Shown here: piece by piece, positions 30,515-39,732 of the stretch
Layout: every line of letters begins with the position of its first letter
Position numbering within the stretch: position 1 is the first letter of the stretch
Assembly: GCA_030448185.1 (NCBI GenBank)
Contig: JAUJNL010000012.1
Coordinates: 17,077 to 81,076 of the forward strand
Source: Cytophagales bacterium
Lineage (GTDB): Bacteria > Bacteroidota > Bacteroidia > Cytophagales > 172606-1
DNA length: 64,000 nucleotides
Reading direction: 5' to 3'
Notes under the pieces: model-generated
Seen by the model: only the letters and a program-made list of their open reading frames with translations
Told to the model about the DNA's origin: nothing
Database searches by the model: none
Position numbers and translations under genes: made by a program

Positions 30515-30686
30515 TTTACCTGATTAAAGGATTACCTTGATTAATGCAATAATTGAATAATGTGCGGATGCACAGGTGAAAGAAGAGCCTTGATCAATTG
30601 TTTGAAGCAGGATTCTCATGATTAACAACATTCTCAGGATGAGGACAGTAAAATCAAGGTAATCCTTTAATCAGGTAAATCATGGT
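30508..30686. repeat. 179-bp element bounded by 35-bp perfect inverted repeats
   Basis: 30508-30542 is the exact reverse complement of 30652-30686 (outer end ACCATGATTTACCTG). The 109-bp centre is AT-rich without a gene. The left arm contributes the last codons and TGA of the Nudix gene, and the hairpin could also act as terminator. No target duplication was found. Confidence 0.8.
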
Positions 30687-30694
30687 CCATTTAG

Positions 30695-30702
30695 TATCTT
30701 TG
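30695..30702 (+). promoter_or_regulatory. Candidate -7 promoter element of the microprotein/symporter unit
   Basis: TATCTTTG matches the Bacteroidota TAnnTTTG consensus, 15 bp before the ATG at 30717. A -33 TTTG is not clear, so the leader would be very short. Confidence 0.45.
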
Positions 30703-30716
30703 TATAATTCTTATTT

Positions 30717-30860
30717 ATGACCGAATCGGAAGACCCTGCCCGCAATACCTCTGAACTCCCTCCCTTCCTCAATACCTGGCGGAAGATGTACATTGCCGTA
30801 CTGGTTCATTTGGCCGTGCTGATACTGCTTTTTTATGCTTTCACCTGGTATTTTGAATAA
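30717..30860 (+). CDS. 47-residue membrane microprotein upstream of a sodium:solute symporter
   Basis: MTESEDPARNTSELPPFLNTW is followed by RKMYIAVLVHLAVLILLFYA and FTWYFE: a hydrophilic N-terminus, the PPFLNTWRKMY turn and one transmembrane helix. It is open from ATG to TAA and is preceded by a TATCTTTG promoter element. It lies 197 bp upstream of the symporter. Small single-helix partners precede several symporter families (for example the DUF4212 and DUF485 partners of acetate-type symporters); a partner role here is inferred. Confidence 0.75.
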   Translation: MTESEDPARNTSELPPFLNTWRKMYIAVLVHLAVLILLFYAFTWYFE

Positions 30861-30912
30861 TTCCGGGGTGCACACTTACCCTGCTTCCCCTTCCGTTTAT
30901 CACAATAGTAAC

Positions 30913-31060
30913 GTTCTTTTGAAATATTCCTCTTTATTTCGCAGTAAAGAAGAGGATTCCCCTAATATAATATTAGCAGATTCATGGTTCTTTTGAAATA
31001 TTCCTCTTTATTTCGCAGTAAAGAAGAGGATTCCCCTAATTTATTATTAGCTGATTAATG
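30913..31060 (+). repeat. Direct tandem duplication of 74 bp that includes the symporter start
   Basis: Unit 1 (30913-30986) and unit 2 (30987-31060) are nearly identical. Both contain a CCTCTTTA...AAGAGG inverted repeat and both end in ATG; the second ATG is the symporter start. Differences are limited to a few positions near the 3' end of each unit. Confidence 0.85.
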
Positions 31061-32752
31061 ACCAACCTAGACTGGGTTGTTCTGGTTGCCACACTGGCCT
31101 TCATAGTCTTGTACGGCATGTGGAAAGGAAGAAAAAACCAGGACATCCGCGAATATTTGCTGGCAAACCGATCCATGCCCTGGTATGCAGTAGGATTATC
31201 CATCATGGCAACGCAAGCCAGTGCCATCACCTTTCTTTCAGCCCCTGGCCAGGCATTTTCAGATGGCATGCGGTTCGTACAGTTTTACTTCGGCCTGCCG
31301 ATTGCCATGGTGGTGCTGTGCGTGACTCTGGTGCCTATTTACCATAAACTGAACGTATTTACGGCCTACGAATACCTGGAAAGCCGGTTTGACCTGAAAA
31401 CCCGTTCCCTGGCTGCTTTTTTATTCCTGATTCAAAGAGGTGTATCTACCGGGGTCAGTATTTATGCCCCGGCCATTATTCTCTCCTCCATCCTGGGATG
31501 GAACACCAACATTACTTGTATCATTATCGGACTGCTGGTGCTGTTGTATACCGTGATGGGAGGCACCAAGGCGGTCAGTCATACGCAAATGGGCCAGATG
31601 ACCGTCATTCTAAGCGGAATGGCCATTGCCGGAATCCTCACGGTGTACATGCTTCCGGATGAGGTATCTTTTGTGGACGCCATGAAAGTAGCCGGAAAAG
31701 CCGGTCGTCTCAACGTGATTGACCTCAAATTTGATCCCAGTAATCAGTACAATATCTGGACGGGCTTGTTTGGCGGTTTTTTCCTGGCAATGTCTTACTT
31801 CGGCACGGACCAATCCCAGGTAGGCCGGTACCTGTCGGGCAGTTCGGTCGGGCAGAGTCGCCTGGGATTAATTTTTAATGGCTTTATTAAAGTACCCATG
31901 CAGTTCTGCATTCTCTTCATCGGCGCTATGGTATTTGTGTTTTATCAGTTTTTCCAGCCACCGGTGTTTTTCAACAATGTGGAGGTGAATAAAGTGAAAC
32001 AGGGAGCCTATGCTACGCAATTTCAAGCCCTGGAACAGGAACATACGATAGCCTTCCAAGCCAAGCAACAAGAAGTTAAAGGATTGCTGGATGCCATCCA
32101 CACGGATGATGAATCCCAAATTACTGCCGCAGCCATCCGGTTTGATACTGCCGAAGCGAAAGTAAGCGGCATTCGCAAGCAGGCCATTGACCTGATCCGG
32201 AAAAGCAACCCAGAGGCGGAACTGAATGACACCAATTATGTATTTCTGACCTTTGTCAAAAACTATCTTCCGGCGGGCCTGGTGGGCTTGCTGATTGCGG
32301 TAGTGTTTTCCGCCTCGATGTCGTCCATTGCGGGAGCCTTAAATTCGCTTACTTCTACTACTATTGTAGACGTCTATAAGCGAACCTTACGGCCCCATGA
32401 AGATGAAAGTCATTACCTATTAATGTCCCGGTGGTTTACCTTCGGCTGGGGCATTTTCAGTATTATCGTAGCCCTGTACTCCGACAAGCTAGGCAACCTC
32501 CTGGAAGCAGTCAACAAACTCGGGTCTTTATTTTACGGGGTCATTCTGGGCATTTTTGTGTGCGCCTTCTTCCTTAGGCACATCCGTGGCGGGGCTACTT
32601 TTTACGCCGCATTGGTTTCCCAGGGAGTCATTTTTGCCCTATTTGCCTTTACCCCTATTGCTTTCCTTTGGTATAATGTCATCGGTTGCCTATTAGTAGT
32701 GCTAATAGCGGTACTAATCAGTGCAGGACAAAAAAAAGCCGCCCTTCAGTAG
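31058..32752 (+). CDS. Sodium:solute symporter (SSS family)
   Basis: 564 residues, about 13 membrane helices. GRKNQDIREYLLANRSMPWY and the helix 1 break SIMATQASAITFLSAPGQAF are typical of SSS proteins; SMSSIAGALNSLTSTTIVDVYKR is the conserved helix 8 region holding Na2-site serines. A soluble coiled-coil-like insertion (about 310-385, QFQALEQEHTIAFQAKQQEV) lies between helices, as in some Bacteroidota members. The solute is unknown. Its translation start sits in a duplicated leader. Confidence 0.92.
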   Translation: MTNLDWVVLVATLAFIVLYGMWKGRKNQDIREYLLANRSMPWYAVGLSIMATQASAITFLSAPGQAFSDGMRFVQFYFGLPIAMVVLCVTLVPIYHKLNVFTAYEYLESRFDLKTRSLAAFLFLIQRGVSTGVSIYAPAIILSSILGWNTNITCIIIGLLVLLYTVMGGTKAVSHTQMGQMTVILSGMAIAGILTVYMLPDEVSFVDAMKVAGKAGRLNVIDLKFDPSNQYNIWTGLFGGFFLAMSYFGTDQSQVGRYLSGSSVGQSRLGLIFNGFIKVPMQFCILFIGAMVFVFYQFFQPPVFFNNVEVNKVKQGAYATQFQALEQEHTIAFQAKQQEVKGLLDAIHTDDESQITAAAIRFDTAEAKVSGIRKQAIDLIRKSNPEAELNDTNYVFLTFVKNYLPAGLVGLLIAVVFSASMSSIAGALNSLTSTTIVDVYKRTLRPHEDESHYLLMSRWFTFGWGIFSIIVALYSDKLGNLLEAVNKLGSLFYGVILGIFVCAFFLRHIRGGATFYAALVSQGVIFALFAFTPIAFLWYNVIGCLLVVLIAVLISAGQKKAALQ

Positions 32753-32763
32753 TCTGAGGCGGC
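32738..32763 (-). terminator. Hairpin terminator for the minus-strand zinc-ribbon gene
   Basis: GCCGCC/GGCGGC stem with a TTCAG/CTGA continuation; on the minus strand it is followed by a run of eight T. It overlaps the last codons of the symporter. Confidence 0.65.
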
Positions 32764-32790
32764 AGTATGGTAGCGTACGTTAGGTTAGGG

Positions 32791-33108
32791 TCAGATAGCT
32801 AATTTAATGGATCCATCATTGGTGATCCTGAAGCCTGTTTTGCCGATGACTACTGCGTTTTCTGCCCATACATCGGTACCGTGGAAGGTATCCTCAGGAT
32901 ACTCCCAAACGGAGTAAGTTACCTGCAGGGTCTTGCCACATTTCTTGCAAGGCTTGCTTATAGCCGTACGGTGGCAGGTTTGAGTTCCCATCAGTTCTTC
33001 ACTGACGGAGGCAACCGAAAAATTGAATTCCTTAGGTTGAATAACGGTGATGTTTTTACAGCCCAGACACCTGATACTGGTGATTCCGGAAGAAATAATT
33101 TTTCCCAT
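32791..33108 (-). CDS. Small protein with two CxxC pairs (zinc-ribbon-like)
   Basis: 105 residues from ATG 33108 (MGKIISSGITSIRCLGCKNI). An upstream ATG at 33177 in frame adds 23 basic residues that do not fit. CLGC and CKKC are about 40 residues apart and could bind one zinc ion. The rest is beta-rich (TLQVTYSVWEYPEDTFHG). No family is recognised. It converges on the symporter with a shared hairpin. Confidence 0.6.
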   Translation of the reverse strand: MGKIISSGITSIRCLGCKNITVIQPKEFNFSVASVSEELMGTQTCHRTAISKPCKKCGKTLQVTYSVWEYPEDTFHGTDVWAENAVVIGKTGFRITNDGSIKLAI

Positions 33109-33803
33109 AACATAGCTAGTTGATTTCTGCAATGTATTCCGGATTTTCCGTGGAAGTAACCTGGCTACTGCTAACATACATTAAATAAATTAAAGTTTTT
33201 CGGTAATAAAGCCAAGATTAAAAGTAATAAAGCTAATGAAAAGTAACGCATCTATTAAAAAAGATTTATATCAGATGAGCTAAACTAGCTGGTATCATTA
33301 CTTTCAATCCGGTTTATCTACCTTTTATTCTGTGAAATTACACATATACGACACTTGAGGGGAAGTATCCCCGGCTGCGGACCGCTTTACTACCGATTAC
33401 GTACAACGCAATCTAATGCTTTAGTAGGCTTCTCATCAGGGAATACCCTTACGGGCGCATGCAAGTATCTGGGTAATTTTGCAAAATCCAGCGTGATTAG
33501 TTTGGGTAATTGCCAGTTTGCAGGGCTCGATGAATGGGCCCGCATGCATAAGAGCAATGAAGGCGGTTGTCAGCATTACCTGCATAAGCCACTACTTACT
33601 CTTTTAGAAGGTAAGCCAGGCAGCATCGCTTTCCGTATTGCAATAGCTTATGACCTTAGCGATGAATGTTATAAAATAGATGATTTTATTGCTCAGCTTT
33701 ATAGCGGAGGAACAGGCACACCCGTAACAACCAATCAGCCATGCACGGAGGCGTCCGCTGGCAGAAGGAAAAAGGGAAACCGGCTCATGACTCGCCGGGC
33801 TGC
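33109..33803. other. Region without a recognised gene
   Basis: The first 240 bp are AT-rich. From about 33355 a plus-strand open frame of up to 172 codons from a TTG runs into the 3' end of menA on the other strand. It has no ATG near its start and no recognised motif, and is probably not a gene. No tRNA or repeat was seen. Confidence 0.35.
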
Positions 33804-34619
33804 TTATAACAGCTGTCCGATTCCGAATGTCAGAACAAAAAGAAGGGTAGTGAGAGCCATCTGCTTTAAATAGGGGTCCAAATCAGCCGCTGAGGTGTAG
33901 CGGGCTACGGCTCGGGCATTCTTCAGGAGCAGTGGCACGATAAGCACAAACAAAAATTGCCACGGACTCCGGTAGTTGATGATCACGTAACTCAAGGCTA
34001 GTACAATACCGGTTACCAACAGTACATGATGATACTGTACTGCTTTTGACCGCCCCAGCCGGACTGGAATGGATAGCTTTCCGGCCTTCCGGTCTGATTC
34101 GATGTCACGGATATTGTTGACGTTAAGCACGGCAGTGGAGAACAAGCCGCAGGATAAGGCTGGCAGGATAAAGGACCAATCAAAAGCGCGGGTGTGCAGG
34201 TAGAACGTCCCTAATACACCCAATAATCCAAAGAAAAGCAGCACTGAAATGTCACCCAGCCCAGCATACCCATAAGGCTTTTTTCCGGCCGTATACGTAA
34301 TAGCTGCCGCAATGGCGCAAATGCCTAATCCGAAAAAGAAAAGAATCGTCTGCCGGGAGGCGTCTTTCAGCGCTTCATACAGCAGCCATATACCGGAAAA
34401 AAGGGCCAGCAGACTGAAAAAGACCACTGCCATCAGCATTTGCCGAGAAGTGATCTGCCCTGACTGCACGGCCCGTTTAGGCCCTACCCGGTCGGCGCTG
34501 TCAGCTCCGTGAACCGAGTCGCCGTAATCATTAGCCAGGTTAGACAGAATTTGCAGGAAGACGGTAGTTAGGGCGCAGAGCACAAAAATACGCCACTGAA
34601 AAGCATGAAATCCAAGCGC
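33804..34619 (-). CDS. menA: 1,4-dihydroxy-2-naphthoate polyprenyltransferase, 5' end missing
   Basis: UbiA-type membrane prenyltransferase for menaquinone. The Asp-rich prenyl-diphosphate motif is in LQILSNLANDYGDSVHGAD, and the second loop DIESDRKAGKLSIPVRLG is present. In-frame coding can be followed back to 34619 (ALGFHAFQWRIFVLCALTT), where a TGA interrupts it. The first helix, normally about 30 residues (TLPLAxSxIxxG region), is absent. Instead, AT-rich repeat DNA (GGTATTGGGTAG words) begins exactly there. Either the gene is truncated by rearrangement or the assembly is wrong here. Confidence 0.85.
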   Translation of the reverse strand, partial: ALGFHAFQWRIFVLCALTTVFLQILSNLANDYGDSVHGADSADRVGPKRAVQSGQITSRQMLMAVVFFSLLALFSGIWLLYEALKDASRQTILFFFGLGICAIAAAITYTAGKKPYGYAGLGDISVLLFFGLLGVLGTFYLHTRAFDWSFILPALSCGLFSTAVLNVNNIRDIESDRKAGKLSIPVRLGRSKAVQYHHVLLVTGIVLALSYVIINYRSPWQFLFVLIVPLLLKNARAVARYTSAADLDPYLKQMALTTLLFVLTFGIGQLL

Positions 34620-34628
34620 GGTGGTTCA

Positions 34629-34770
34629 TTAGGGTAGTAAAGGTATTGGGTAGTAAGGTACTGGGTAATAGGTATTAGAAATTGGGAACCGGAGTAGTAA
34701 ACAGTAAAGCTATTGACTCTACACTTTTGACTGTTTAACTACTCTCAATATCCTAGTACCTAGCACCCAA
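34629..34770. repeat. GGTATTGGGTA-type repeat tract
   Basis: Words such as GGTATTGGGTAGTAAGG and TACTGGGTAATAGG repeat on one side, and CTAGTACCTAGCACCCAAT in the opposite sense follows. Similar text occurs at 54086-54300. It abuts the broken 5' end of menA. Confidence 0.5.
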
Positions 34771-34786
34771 TCCTTAATGTCTAAAT

Positions 34787-35345
34787 TTAACTGTTAATGG
34801 CATCCATGATTTCTTTGTCCATGGGCTTCACCTTGGAATCAAAGAACTTAACCACTTCACCTTTTTCATTGATCAGGTATTTGCAAAAATTCCAGGTAGG
34901 CTCCTGATTCACGTTTCCGTTCAGTTCCTTCTTGGAGAGCCACTGATATAATGGGTGCTGGTCTTCGCCTTTCACCGAAATTTTCTCAAACAGCTGGAAG
35001 GTTACGCCGTAATTCTTCTTACAGAATTCTTCGATTTCAGTATTCGAGCCGGGTTCTTGTCCCTTAAAATTATTAGCGGGAAAGCCCAGGATCACCAATT
35101 TATCACCGTACTGATCATGCAGCTTCTGCAAGTCGGCATATTAGGGCGTGTAACCGCACTTGGAAGCCACATTTACCACCAACACTTTCTTGCCTTTGTA
35201 TTTTTGAGAAATCAATGGTTTGTCCGTCAATAGACTTTACTTTGAAATTGTAGAAGTTTTTCTGGGGTTTAGGCGTTTCGTTTTTACCACTAGTAAGGCC
35301 AAAGGCAGAGGCCAGCAAGGAAAAGGTCAGGACAAGGAGTTTCAT
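34787..35345 (-). CDS. Glutathione peroxidase-like thiol peroxidase with a nonsense codon and a frame break
   Basis: An N-terminal signal peptide (MKLLVLTFSLLASAFG) gives a secreted form. KVKSIDGQTIDFSK is followed, after a one-base shift near 35220, by YKGKKVLVVNVASKCGYTP with the catalytic Cys. A TAA then stands where the family has CAA (GYTPQYADLQKL). The remainder (DKLVILGFPANNFKGQEPG, WNFCKYLINEKG) carries the Trp-Asn of the active site. Length is normal (about 185 residues). Without read-through no active product is expected; sequence error is possible. Confidence 0.82.
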
Positions 35346-35510
35346 GTTGGAAAGATTTAGGGTTAAGTTAATGTGCTGATATGCTAATAAATGGGTGATT
35401 AAAGATTTCTTGTGGCTTAGCGTCTTTGAAACTTTAGCCCTTTAATCAGGTGAACGCTTAATGATGGTACTCTTTTTAATCATGTAAATCCCGGTTCAGA
35501 CATTCCGGAT

Positions 35511-36114
35511 TCAGACACCAAAACGGACAGATTCAGTGAGCGTTGACAGAACGGAAATTTCCCGGTTCCAGCTGGAAGTAATCCAGTGCTGGTCTTTACC
35601 GGCTTCCATAATTTTTTCATTCGCTGTAAATACCCAGATCACCTTTTCAACCCCAGCGTTGAGTAATTCATCCGTTTTCTGATGATAATAGTTCATCGTT
35701 ACGGCCACGTCTTCCAGATCGGCTTTCGTGTCTACCTCGATTACTACTTTGGGCGGAACCGCCAGATAATGATCCTGCAGGGGAACACCCTTCAGTTGGG
35801 CTTTCTCATAAATTGCAATATCAGATTGCGCCATAGCTTTTGCGTGGTCATAAAGCCAAACTCATTGGTCATAACCAGATATTGTTGAGGTAGGTTGATA
35901 TACAAATGTCGTAGTATACAACTAATAATAAATCCTTGCTGGTAACCGCTTCCACGATAGATTCAATGGTTTTCGTGCCTTTGAGATACTGTTTATAGCC
36001 ACGGTAATACACCGGTGAGCCGTCGGACAGCCGTTCGTAAACCAAGGCCTCCGGAATGGTTTTCCGCTGGGAAAAATTACGTTGAAACTTACTTTTATCC
36101 TTAAGGGTGGTCAT
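35511..36114 (-). CDS. Uma2-family (PD-(D/E)XK-like) protein, frame-broken
   Basis: The N-terminus ERLSDGSPVYYRGYKQYLKG starts at 36114. The text shifts frame near 35900 and the rest reads SDIAIYEKA, KVVIEVDTKADLEDVAVTM and NAGVEKVIWVFTAN. IEVDTKAD corresponds to the D-x(n)-E-x-K core of the Uma2 nuclease-like fold, here with Asp before the threonine-lysine. Uma2 proteins are common in Bacteroidota and Cyanobacteria in many copies; function is unknown. Confidence 0.75.
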
Positions 36115-36204
36115 AATCAGTAAATACTAAAACTTTACTTGCTTCATCCCAATCTACACAAATCAATTTAATCATCGGCATCATTTCCATCAACAGTTCT
36201 GACA

Positions 36205-37986
36205 CTACATCCGTTCCGGCACGCCAATACCCAATAAAGCCATAGAACTGCGAATAATTGTCTGGGTATGCGCGGTCAGCCCACCCCTTATGTTTCTTTT
36301 TATTTCTGTTTGTGCATTGAAAATAGAAAGTTCAGTGTAAAAACGACTATAAGTTCTGGACAAATCATAAGCATACTGAGCCAAGACCGAGGGTGCATAT
36401 TGTTCACCAGCCTCCCTTACTTTTTCAGGAAAGGCCGCAAGGACCGCAATTACCTCTTTCTCCGCTGGATGCAACGTCTTTAAAGCTTCCCATCTTAACG
36501 CTATGTTCATCTGCTGGGCCGTACGAACAATGGCGGCAGTACGGGCCTGAGAGAACTGGATGAAAGAAGCCGAATGGCCATTAAAATCGATTGATTCTTC
36601 CGGATTAAATAGCATCCGTTTTTTCGGATCAACCTTCAGCAGAAAATATTTCAAAGCTCCCAAACCAATCATTTCATAAAGCTGCTGCGCATAACTATCC
36701 TCGAAGTTCTCAATCTTGCCCAGTTCCTTGGTACGAGCTTCGGCAGTTTCCACCATTTCCTGCATTAGTTCGTCGGCATCCACTACCGTACCCTCCCGCG
36801 ACTTCATTTTGCCCGTCGGCAGATCTACCATACCATAGGAAAGGTGGTATAATCCGTTGGCGTAGGGCTTGCCCAGCTTCTTGAGGATCAGGAAAAGCAC
36901 CTGAAAATGGTAATCCTGTTCGTTGCCGACCACGTAAATCGACTTATCCATTTTGTAGTCGCTGTACTTCAGGTCGGCTGTGCCCAAGTCCTGGGTCATG
37001 TATACGGAAGTACCGTCACTGCGCAGCAGCAGTTTCTCATCGAGACCGTCAGCAGTGAGGTCAATCCAGACGGAGCCATCGGATTTACGGTAGAAAACGC
37101 CTTTTTGCAAACCTTCCTCAATAATGTCCTTGCCCAGCAAATACGTGTTTGATTCGTAGTAGAACTGATCAAAGGCTACGCCCATCCGCTGGTAGGTCCC
37201 TTCAAACCCCTGGTATACCCAGCCATTCATCTTTTTCCAGAGTCCCACTACTTCCGCATCGCCCTGTTCCCACTTCCGCAGCATTTCCTGGGCCTCCTGG
37301 ATCAAAGGCGCTTGTTTTTTGGCTTCTTCCTCACCCACGCCCTGATTTTTTAGGGCGTCAATCTCTCTCTTGTAGGCTTTGTCAAACTCGACGTAGTACT
37401 TACCGATCAGGTGGTCGCCCTTGATTCCGGCCGATTCCGGCGTTTCTCCCTGGCCAAATTTCTGGTAAGCCAGCATCGACTTGCAGATGTGAATACCACG
37501 GTCATTGACCAGGTTGGCCCGTACTACTTTATAACCATTGGCCTTCAATATTTCCGAGACTGAATAGCCCAGGAAGTTGTTCCGTAAGTGTCCCAGGTGC
37601 AGGGGCTTATTGGTATTGGGGGAAGAGTACTCCACCATCACCGTCTCTCCGTTAGCCGGAGCGTAGCCATAGTTTTCGTCAGCCACCAGTGCTGCAAATA
37701 CGTCTAACCAGACCTCGTCGGTCAGCGTCAGGTTTAGAAATCCCTGCACTACGTTGAACCGGGCTACCACATGGGTGCTGCTGCGCAGGTATTCGCCGAT
37801 CAGGTTGGCCGTTTCGGGCGGACTCTTACGGGTAAGTTTGGCGTAGGGGAACGTGACAAAGGTATGGGAACCTTCAAATTCCTTGCGGGTTGGCTGCAAG
37901 GGTACTTCCGAAGCAGGCAACTCTACGCCAAACAATTCTTTTAATGCCTGACTGACAGACTGTTGCAAAACGGTTTCTATTTGCAT
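36205..37986 (-). CDS. argS: Arginyl-tRNA synthetase
   Basis: 593 residues, complete. The N-terminal Add1 domain is followed by the HIGH-type motif HLGHLRN within SSPNTNKPLHLGHLRNNFLG; the KMSKS region is modified to GKMKSREGTVV as usual for ArgRS of this group. The DALR anticodon-binding C-terminus has ASFIQFSQARTAAIVR and ends in LGIGVPERM. Charges tRNA-Arg. The frame is intact. Confidence 0.97.
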   Translation of the reverse strand: MQIETVLQQSVSQALKELFGVELPASEVPLQPTRKEFEGSHTFVTFPYAKLTRKSPPETANLIGEYLRSSTHVVARFNVVQGFLNLTLTDEVWLDVFAALVADENYGYAPANGETVMVEYSSPNTNKPLHLGHLRNNFLGYSVSEILKANGYKVVRANLVNDRGIHICKSMLAYQKFGQGETPESAGIKGDHLIGKYYVEFDKAYKREIDALKNQGVGEEEAKKQAPLIQEAQEMLRKWEQGDAEVVGLWKKMNGWVYQGFEGTYQRMGVAFDQFYYESNTYLLGKDIIEEGLQKGVFYRKSDGSVWIDLTADGLDEKLLLRSDGTSVYMTQDLGTADLKYSDYKMDKSIYVVGNEQDYHFQVLFLILKKLGKPYANGLYHLSYGMVDLPTGKMKSREGTVVDADELMQEMVETAEARTKELGKIENFEDSYAQQLYEMIGLGALKYFLLKVDPKKRMLFNPEESIDFNGHSASFIQFSQARTAAIVRTAQQMNIALRWEALKTLHPAEKEVIAVLAAFPEKVREAGEQYAPSVLAQYAYDLSRTYSRFYTELSIFNAQTEIKRNIRGGLTAHTQTIIRSSMALLGIGVPERM

Positions 37987-38201
37987 AAAGGGTAAATAAC
38001 ACAGTCTTTTCTATCGTGCCGATAATGGAACGAATGGGAAAAACAGTGCGTTTTGGATAAATGAATCATTGCACATAAGCGGAAAACGCCGTAAAATCAC
38101 CTGGAAGCCAGCCATTTTAAATTTCCGTTAAGTGCATTGCAAAGATGCTCTTTTCTGGTCATTTTCGCACTCTTACTTTTAAAAGCCCCCTAGCCGCCAC
38201 G

Positions 38202-39593
38202 ATGCAGAGCTACATTGATCTCATTGAACAAACCTTTGAATTTCCAACCAAAGAATTCAAAGTAGAAAATAATGAATTGCTTTTTAATGATGTACCCCTG
38301 ACGGACATTATTAAGGAATACGGAACCCCGATGAAGGTAACGTACCTGCCTAAAATCAGTGAGCACATTCAGAACGCCAAACGGATTTTTAGTGGCGCTA
38401 TTAAGAAATACAAGTATAAAGGCAGCTATACGTATTGCTACTGCACCAAATCATCACACTTTCAGTTTGTGATTGAGGAAGCCCTGAAGAATGGTATTCA
38501 CCTGGAAACTTCTTCGGCTTTTGATATCGAAATTATCAAGGATCTGCATAAACGGGGCAAGATTGACGAAAATATTTATATTATCTGCAATGGCTATAAA
38601 CGGCCCCTGTATACGGATAACATCAGCCAGCTGCTCAATGAAGGCTTCCGTAACTGCATGCCCATTCTGGACAACCTGACCGAATTGGACGCCTATGATA
38701 CGAAAGTAGAAGGCCCCGTGCAACTGGGTATCCGGATTGCGGCTGACGAGGAACCTAACTTTGAGTTTTATACCTCCCGGTTAGGCATCCGGTACAGTGA
38801 TGTGAATATGCTGTACAAGGAACGTATCAAGAACAATCCGAAGTATAGCCTGAAGATGCTGCACTTCTTCATCAATACGGGCATGAAGGATACCGCTTAC
38901 TACTGGAGTGAGCTGAGCCGCTTCATTTACAAGTATTGCGAATTGAAAAAAATCTGTCCTGAATTAGATACCATCGATATTGGCGGAGGATTTCCGATTA
39001 AGACTTCCCTTACGTTTGAATACGACTATGAGTACATGGCAGACCAGGTGATTGAAAACATTCAGTGGATCTGCGAGAAAAACAATGTGCCCGTACCGAA
39101 TATTTTTACGGAGTTTGGCAGCTATACCGTGGGGGAAAGCGGTGCCGTAATTTATTCAGTGATCGACCAGAAGTTGCAGAATGACAAAGAGTTATGGTAC
39201 ATGATTGATGGCTCATTCATCACGCATCTGCCCGATGCCTGGGGGCTCAACCAGAAGTACATCATGATGGCCATTAACAACTGGGACAATACCTACCATA
39301 AGGTGAATCTGGGCGGACTTACCTGTGACAGTATGGATTATTATAATTCAGAAGCTCATACGTCAGAAGTGTTCCTGCCCCGCATTGATGAAGGGGAAAC
39401 CTTATACATCGGTTTCTTCCATACGGGAGCCTACCAGGAGTCATTGGGAGGCTACGGCGGGATACAGCACTGTTTGATTCCGGCGCCCAAGCACATAATC
39501 ATTGACCGGGATGCGGATGGCAAGATTGTGTCGAGATTATTTGCCCCGGAACAAACCAGTGAATCGATGCTCAAGATATTGGGATACAAGTAA
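38202..39593 (+). CDS. Arginine decarboxylase-like fold-type III PLP enzyme
   Basis: About 463 residues from the ATG at 38202 (MQSYIDLIEQTFEFPTKEF); an in-frame upstream ATG at 38145 adds a basic peptide unlike the family. YTYCYCTKSSHFQFVIEEAL carries the PLP lysine (position normally AxKA). The Gly-rich loop IDIGGGFP and the C-terminal active site LTCDSMDYY (usually CDSxD) are present. This Cytophagales-type enzyme is close to speA-like arginine or diaminopimelate decarboxylases and would start polyamine synthesis; exact substrate is inferred. The frame is intact. Confidence 0.85.
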   Translation: MQSYIDLIEQTFEFPTKEFKVENNELLFNDVPLTDIIKEYGTPMKVTYLPKISEHIQNAKRIFSGAIKKYKYKGSYTYCYCTKSSHFQFVIEEALKNGIHLETSSAFDIEIIKDLHKRGKIDENIYIICNGYKRPLYTDNISQLLNEGFRNCMPILDNLTELDAYDTKVEGPVQLGIRIAADEEPNFEFYTSRLGIRYSDVNMLYKERIKNNPKYSLKMLHFFINTGMKDTAYYWSELSRFIYKYCELKKICPELDTIDIGGGFPIKTSLTFEYDYEYMADQVIENIQWICEKNNVPVPNIFTEFGSYTVGESGAVIYSVIDQKLQNDKELWYMIDGSFITHLPDAWGLNQKYIMMAINNWDNTYHKVNLGGLTCDSMDYYNSEAHTSEVFLPRIDEGETLYIGFFHTGAYQESLGGYGGIQHCLIPAPKHIIIDRDADGKIVSRLFAPEQTSESMLKILGYK

Positions 39594-39732
39594 GTGATGC
39601 GGATAGAAAAATAAGGGGTATATTATAAAACATTACACTTATTTTTCGTTAATAGTCAGACGCAGAGCATGGGGGTGATTGTAGTCCGGAAATTATCACT
39701 ACTTTTAGATAAAGATTTTCACAAATATCGGT

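Noticed and set aside
33355..33873. 172-codon plus-strand frame
   Set aside because: TTG start only, no motif, and its 3' third is antisense to menA. Kept only as a note on the gap.
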